A stretch of 64,000 nt of DNA from Jacaranda mimosifolia (Eukaryota > Streptophyta > Magnoliopsida > Lamiales > Bignoniaceae). The translations under genes and the position numbers were made by a program. This document shows positions 59,999-64,000 of the stretch, piece by piece. Where the stretch lies: contig CM032128.1 in assembly GCA_018894105.1 (NCBI GenBank), positions 22,239,001-22,303,000 on the forward strand, given 5' to 3'. Position 1 is the stretch's first letter. Every line of letters starts with the position of its first letter. The notes beneath the pieces are model-generated. The model had not been told where the DNA came from. It saw only the letters and a program-made list of their open reading frames with translations, and did not search any database.

Positions 59999-62158
59999 TA
60001 TTGGAATATTGCCCCACGGTCAATAAGATTGGCATGTAAACTATTTCACTTGTGAGACAATCTTGATTGAATGATATTCATATTAAATGGTCATCTTCAT
60101 CTTATGCTTATTTTACTTCACTAGCATTTGATTGAAGCCCTTAGATCACACATGACTACGAGACTTGGTCAAACACTGGGTGATGATCATGAAATAAATC
60201 TTGCAAGGTTGTGATCTTAAAATATTCCAAGTCATTTAATCTTATGAGACAGGACATCTAAGATTCGGATAAACTTGAACTAACGATTATAAATGCGAGG
60301 AGTTGGATATTGCTCCGTTTCATGAGCAATCCATGTTAGACATAGGTGTTTGTTAGAGAACAAGTTTATTGAAGTCCTGCCCGAAGAATCTAGTAGATAG
60401 CTGAAGTGGCAAGTTTTCCAGCTTACGCTAGTGCATATAATTAGTCCTTAGATCTGAGGATCCATGGAAACCTTGTGTTTAGGTCCTCATACTTTGACTC
60501 TTCCTTGACCACTTATCGGGTTATCCGAGTTGAGATTGGGTGTGAGCTACTTAGACATGGAGGTTTGTGAGATCCAAGATGGGATCCATCTCCTAGTCAT
60601 TGTGAAGGGCGAATACATCTCTTATGTATTCTATTATGATCGATTCCAATGAGTCCTTGCACAAGACAGTATGACAATTTGGAAAAAGAGTTTTCCAAAG
60701 ATAAGGTCATAAACCAAAATTGAACATTGAAATTAGAAACATAGTTATCGAGGCTATTAGGGAGCCGACAAATATCTTGTCCTAAGTCTATTTTGGGAGA
60801 TAGGAGACTGAAGAACCGTATTTGCATGGTAAGCATAGAGCTAAAATGGTTGATCAAAAGCATATTCATTTCGACCAATTAGTTGGGCTCCATGGGTTTG
60901 AGGCTAGACATCGATCATGGAGATTGGGTACTCTTCAATTAATAAAGATTAATTAAATGTGTTATTAGTTTAAAAGAGTTTAAACTAATGCAAATATTTT
61001 AATATTCAAAATATCACAATTGTTGTGAGCCCATGTCCAATAAATAGAAGAATCTAATGGGTCACAAAAGCATAAAGGAAGTTCTATTTGATAGAAGGAG
61101 TTTTCTAAGAATTAGAAAATTCGGTATGACCGTTTCTGTAGAGAAAAATCAGTTGGCTAATTTTTAGTCATTTTGGCTCGATTGGTTTAATTGTTAAATT
61201 GATCAAAATAATTTAAGGAGTTAAATTGGACCAATTGAATTAAGGAGTTAATTTAATTGGTGCCATATGACAATTAATTAGTCAAGTTAAGTTAAGGAGT
61301 TAAGTCAAGATGGTTAATTAAATTAAAGAGTTAATTCAATTAAAGTGAGGATTTTATTTTGGAGGAAAATTCAAATGAAGGAGTTCATTTGAGGTGCATT
61401 TAGAATTAATTCGGATGACATTTCATGAGATGAATTGAAGATTCCAAATTAAATCCAAATACAAATGAAATTCACATTTGACATGCGAGTGGCTTGCTTA
61501 GTTGGCACACCACCTCATGGAGGGTGTGATGCCAACTTGCATCACATCTCCAATGCTATAAATAGAGGAGATGGCCGGCCACTTGATCAATTAATGCTAA
61601 GATTCCATTTTTTCCTCCAAACGTGTATAATCCACTCATGTGTTAAAGTTTCACACATTCATCACCTTCTTCTCCACAACAACCTTCTATCTCATTCTTC
61701 CTCTAGTGACCTAGTTGATTAGTGGAAGATTGGAGCTTTCTTTAGGTGTGTGGATCATAACATTAGAGGCTTCACAATTGGGGAGCTTTGCTCTTGAAGA
61801 TCCACTGCGGTGTAGAAAAATTGGAGGCTATTTTGGAGGCCTTGCCGAATTTGTTTTTTGCTGAAATTTTTACTGGAGATCCTCAAAGGTGTTGAGGTGT
61901 TCTTGTCCAAATTGCAGCTAAAACGGAGGTGATTTTCCTGGGCAATTGTTGCTGATTTTCTGCTGCACAAGGATTGACAGATTTGAAGTATTCACTCTTG
62001 TCATCCGTTTCCACCTTGGATTTAAGCGATCAAGGTAATTTTTCTGCAACCAAATGCATCTTAATGGCATGATTAGATCCTTGGATGAAGTGTAGTCAAA
62101 TTTTTATTTAGCTATTTTTACTTTGTAACTTGGATCCTTATGCTTACACTTTACTTCA
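59999..62158 (+). repeat. 3' LTR of E1
   Basis: It starts tattggaatattgcccc (TG changed to TA) and ends cacttt acttca-like at 62158. The 2160-bp length is close to the restored 5' LTR. It contains the uninterrupted 'ggctattagggagccg' that marks the empty site of the MULE-like insertion, and the 'ctataaatagagg' TATA box near 61556. Confidence 0.88.
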
Positions 62159-62708
62159 AGTAACATATATAATATTATATATTAATGCATATTTATTAGG
62201 ATATACATGTATTTCTATATATATAATATTTTATTACTATACATATTAGTATGCACAAACTATTTTTAATGTGTTTAGAATATATTATGATAAATATGTT
62301 AATAACTTACTGTATTTTATTATATTGAAGAAGAAATTACACAAATATTAAATGAGCAATTGTTGCTTTTGTTAAATTTTAAAATGCAAAACAATAGTAA
62401 CTAATTTATAAAATATTATAATTTTTTTTGGTATATATGGTATGTATTATATTGTTCAATTAAATGCACGAAAATGTATTTGGTATAGTGGTTAATGTCT
62501 AAGCACCTAGTAACATGAATAATTATTTCAAAAATTCTTATAATTCGTTCACCAATTAGTGATGGGTTAGTGACTGATGCAAATCGATAATGAGGGTTTT
62601 TGTGACCGACTCAAGCTATCACTAAATCGGCCACTAACTTGTTAGTGGTCGATTTTTTCTTATTTAGTAACCATTCAAGCGGTCACTAGCACCCTTGTTT
62701 TGGTAGTG
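62159..62708. mobile_element. CACTA (En/Spm)-like element, right half
   Basis: AT-rich sequence leads into subterminal repeats ('accaattagtgatggg', 'ggccactaacttgttagtgg', 'gcggtcactagcaccc') and a terminal ...ttttggtagtg. Its complement, cactaccaaaacaaggg, is a typical CACTA end. It pairs with 37819-38375 across E1. Confidence 0.65.
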
Positions 62709-63499
62709 GGGGAAGCTTTTGATGGATAAAGGCATTCTATCCTTGGAGTCTTGGCTACCCCATTAAAATTGAAATTCCACTAAATTGTTATTTTGTGTTC
62801 AACCACAGTAGATCCCCCTCCTCAAATTATCTAATCATCTGGAGGTGGAAATTGAGCTGCCTGAACCAGAGCTTACTGAGCATGGTACCTAAAAAATATG
62901 GAAAAGTAGGAGAAACCACACGACACCACTCAGGTTGTGTAACATCATTCTTCACTCTAGGAATCCACCTAAGAGTTTAGAGTAATAGAAAGAAGATTTC
63001 TCTTCTTAAAAACAACCCATGACTCAAAATATGATTTGTATTCTTCAAAATACTCTACTAAAACGATTACAAGATGTGGCTTTGTAAAGCTTGAAACAAC
63101 CATCCAAGCATAGATGACTTTCAAAGTAAGATATGCTCATCAAAACCTAAAAAATGTAAAAACTAATAAGTCTAGCTGAGAAATATTAAATGAAAGCATA
63201 ATGGACTCAATAACCAAGAAAAAATTGAAAAGAACCATTAAAATTGGTTTGACTCGAGTGACCCATGATATTCCTAAGAGTAGCCGTAACAGTATATAAT
63301 ATAGCATCCTCAGTAATTCTACCATAACTCTCTGTAGAAAAATATTTTCAAGAACCGTTTGTGACGTTAGAAACTAGATACATGTGGCTTTCCGATAGCA
63401 TATAGCTCACTATTTAGTTCATTCCTAATGAAAGTAGTTTATCCCGAGAAGTTGTCCAAAAATCTATTACAGCACCATGAGAATTGATTCAAAGTGCAC
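62709..63499. other. Unclassified region
   Basis: No gene or repeat was recognised. It does not continue the modular array that borders the CACTA-like element on the other side. It may be the 3' untranslated region or LTR of the gypsy relic that follows on the minus strand. Confidence 0.4.
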
Positions 63500-64000
63500 C
63501 AATTGATACAATATCCTTAGGCATGATTTTCTTGCACAAATGGCTATTTTTTTTCCCACAATGACTTGTCTTCATCCCATAATTCATCTTGAATTATTTC
63601 AGTTTCATTATCCCTGAATTGGAAAAGACTCATCTTAAGTCTTGTTCAAACTCATCTTCAATATAAGGAGAAATATCTGCTACATTGAAGTTGCTGAAAC
63701 TCCATAATCACCGATCAATTTGATTTTATAAGCATTCTCACCAATCCTTTGTAGTACCTTAAAACAATCATCAACTCTTGGTGTAATTTTCAGTGATGAC
63801 CACAAGGAAAACGCTCTTTGCAAAGGTGAATCCAAATCAAGCTACCTTACTTGAAAGTTGTCGGCTTTCAATGCTTATTGACAATCCTTTAACACTTCTC
63901 ATTGTTCTTGATAATTTCTTGCCAAACTTGTTCATGCAACTTCTTGATGTACTTGGCATGATCCTCTCCATTACTGCTAAAATGCTGATTAATTGGAAGG
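63500..64000 (-). pseudogene. pol: Ty3/gypsy pol 3' end relic (integrase C-terminal region), truncated by the window
   Basis: The minus strand reads, from the window edge inward, SNGEDHAKYIKKLHEQVWQ, then after stops KITPRVDDCFKVLQRIGENA, YKIKLIGDYGVSA and, after a one-base frame shift, FNVADISPYIEDEFEQDL. This is the conserved C-terminal end of integrase in plant Ty3/gypsy chromovirus-type polyproteins, where the usual text is PR-DGPF-V--R-ndNAYK-dLPG-YGVSATFNVaDLSPY. It is broken by stops. A chromodomain was not seen. The rest of the element lies beyond position 64000. Confidence 0.75.

Larger units (their letters stand above)
38376..62158 (+). mobile_element. Angela/BARE-like copia element E1, with nested insertions
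   Basis: LTRs at 38376-45057 (2.2 kb once its insert is removed) and 59999-62158 flank an internal region split by a second Angela element. The LTR start tgttggaatagcgcc, the 2.2-kb LTR, the tRNA-Met primer site, the ~2-kb leader and pol motifs such as IYRDRSRKMLGLFQT and KEPRSHQRSKYILRQYHFI are those of the Angela/BARE lineage. The outer flanks (ctaat on the left, agtaa on the right) do not form a target duplication, although both sides are CACTA-like sequence. Gag and pol are both disrupted. Confidence 0.88.

Overview
This window is AT-rich nuclear DNA of a flowering plant, almost certainly from a repeat-dense intergenic or pericentromeric-like block. I found no intact host protein gene. 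The plant assignment rests on several Ty1/copia families of plant type (a SIRE/Maximus-like element, two Angela/BARE-like elements and an Ivana/Oryco-like element), a solo LTR of Tekay/Del type, CACTA-, MULE- and hAT-like DNA elements, and a nuclear insert of plastid DNA carrying trnR-UCU and the 3' part of atpA. I cannot name the species.

Layout. 1-16260: a low-copy tandem family built from larger non-coding modules that contain a decayed ~160-190 bp repeat. It is interrupted by a minus-strand SIRE-like copia element (1688-10037) and by a plastid DNA insert (about 14270-14857). 16261-19572: mostly unclassified sequence with an (AC)18 microsatellite and one exon-like relic. 19573-22158: a minus-strand Angela-type solo LTR, truncated at one end, holding a 615-bp hAT-like MITE. 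22159-37818: the modular repeat again, with about ten consecutive monomers, a long-TIR element carrying a GRF zinc-finger relic (24153-24935) and a full-length plus-strand copia element (27467-34547). 37819-62708: a CACTA-like element split by a 23.8-kb composite. That composite is an Angela element (E1, 38376-62158). Its left LTR holds a MULE-like element, which in turn holds a Tekay-type solo LTR, and its pol gene holds a second Angela element (E2, 48480-57467). 62709-64000: unclassified sequence, then the decayed 3' end of a Ty3/gypsy pol on the minus strand.

How the parts relate. All retroelement coding regions carry stops, frameshifts or lost catalytic residues, so none should be autonomous. 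The order of insertion can be read from the nesting and from target-site duplications: modular array first, then copia and CACTA-like insertions; E1 into the CACTA-like element; E2 into E1 pol (TSD tgact/tgacc); MULE into the E1 left LTR (TSD of 9-10 bp); Tekay-type LTR into the MULE (perfect 5-bp TSD cctgt). The least ordinary items are the hierarchical modular satellite and the long-TIR element with a captured GRF finger. I saw no evidence for a new multi-gene system.
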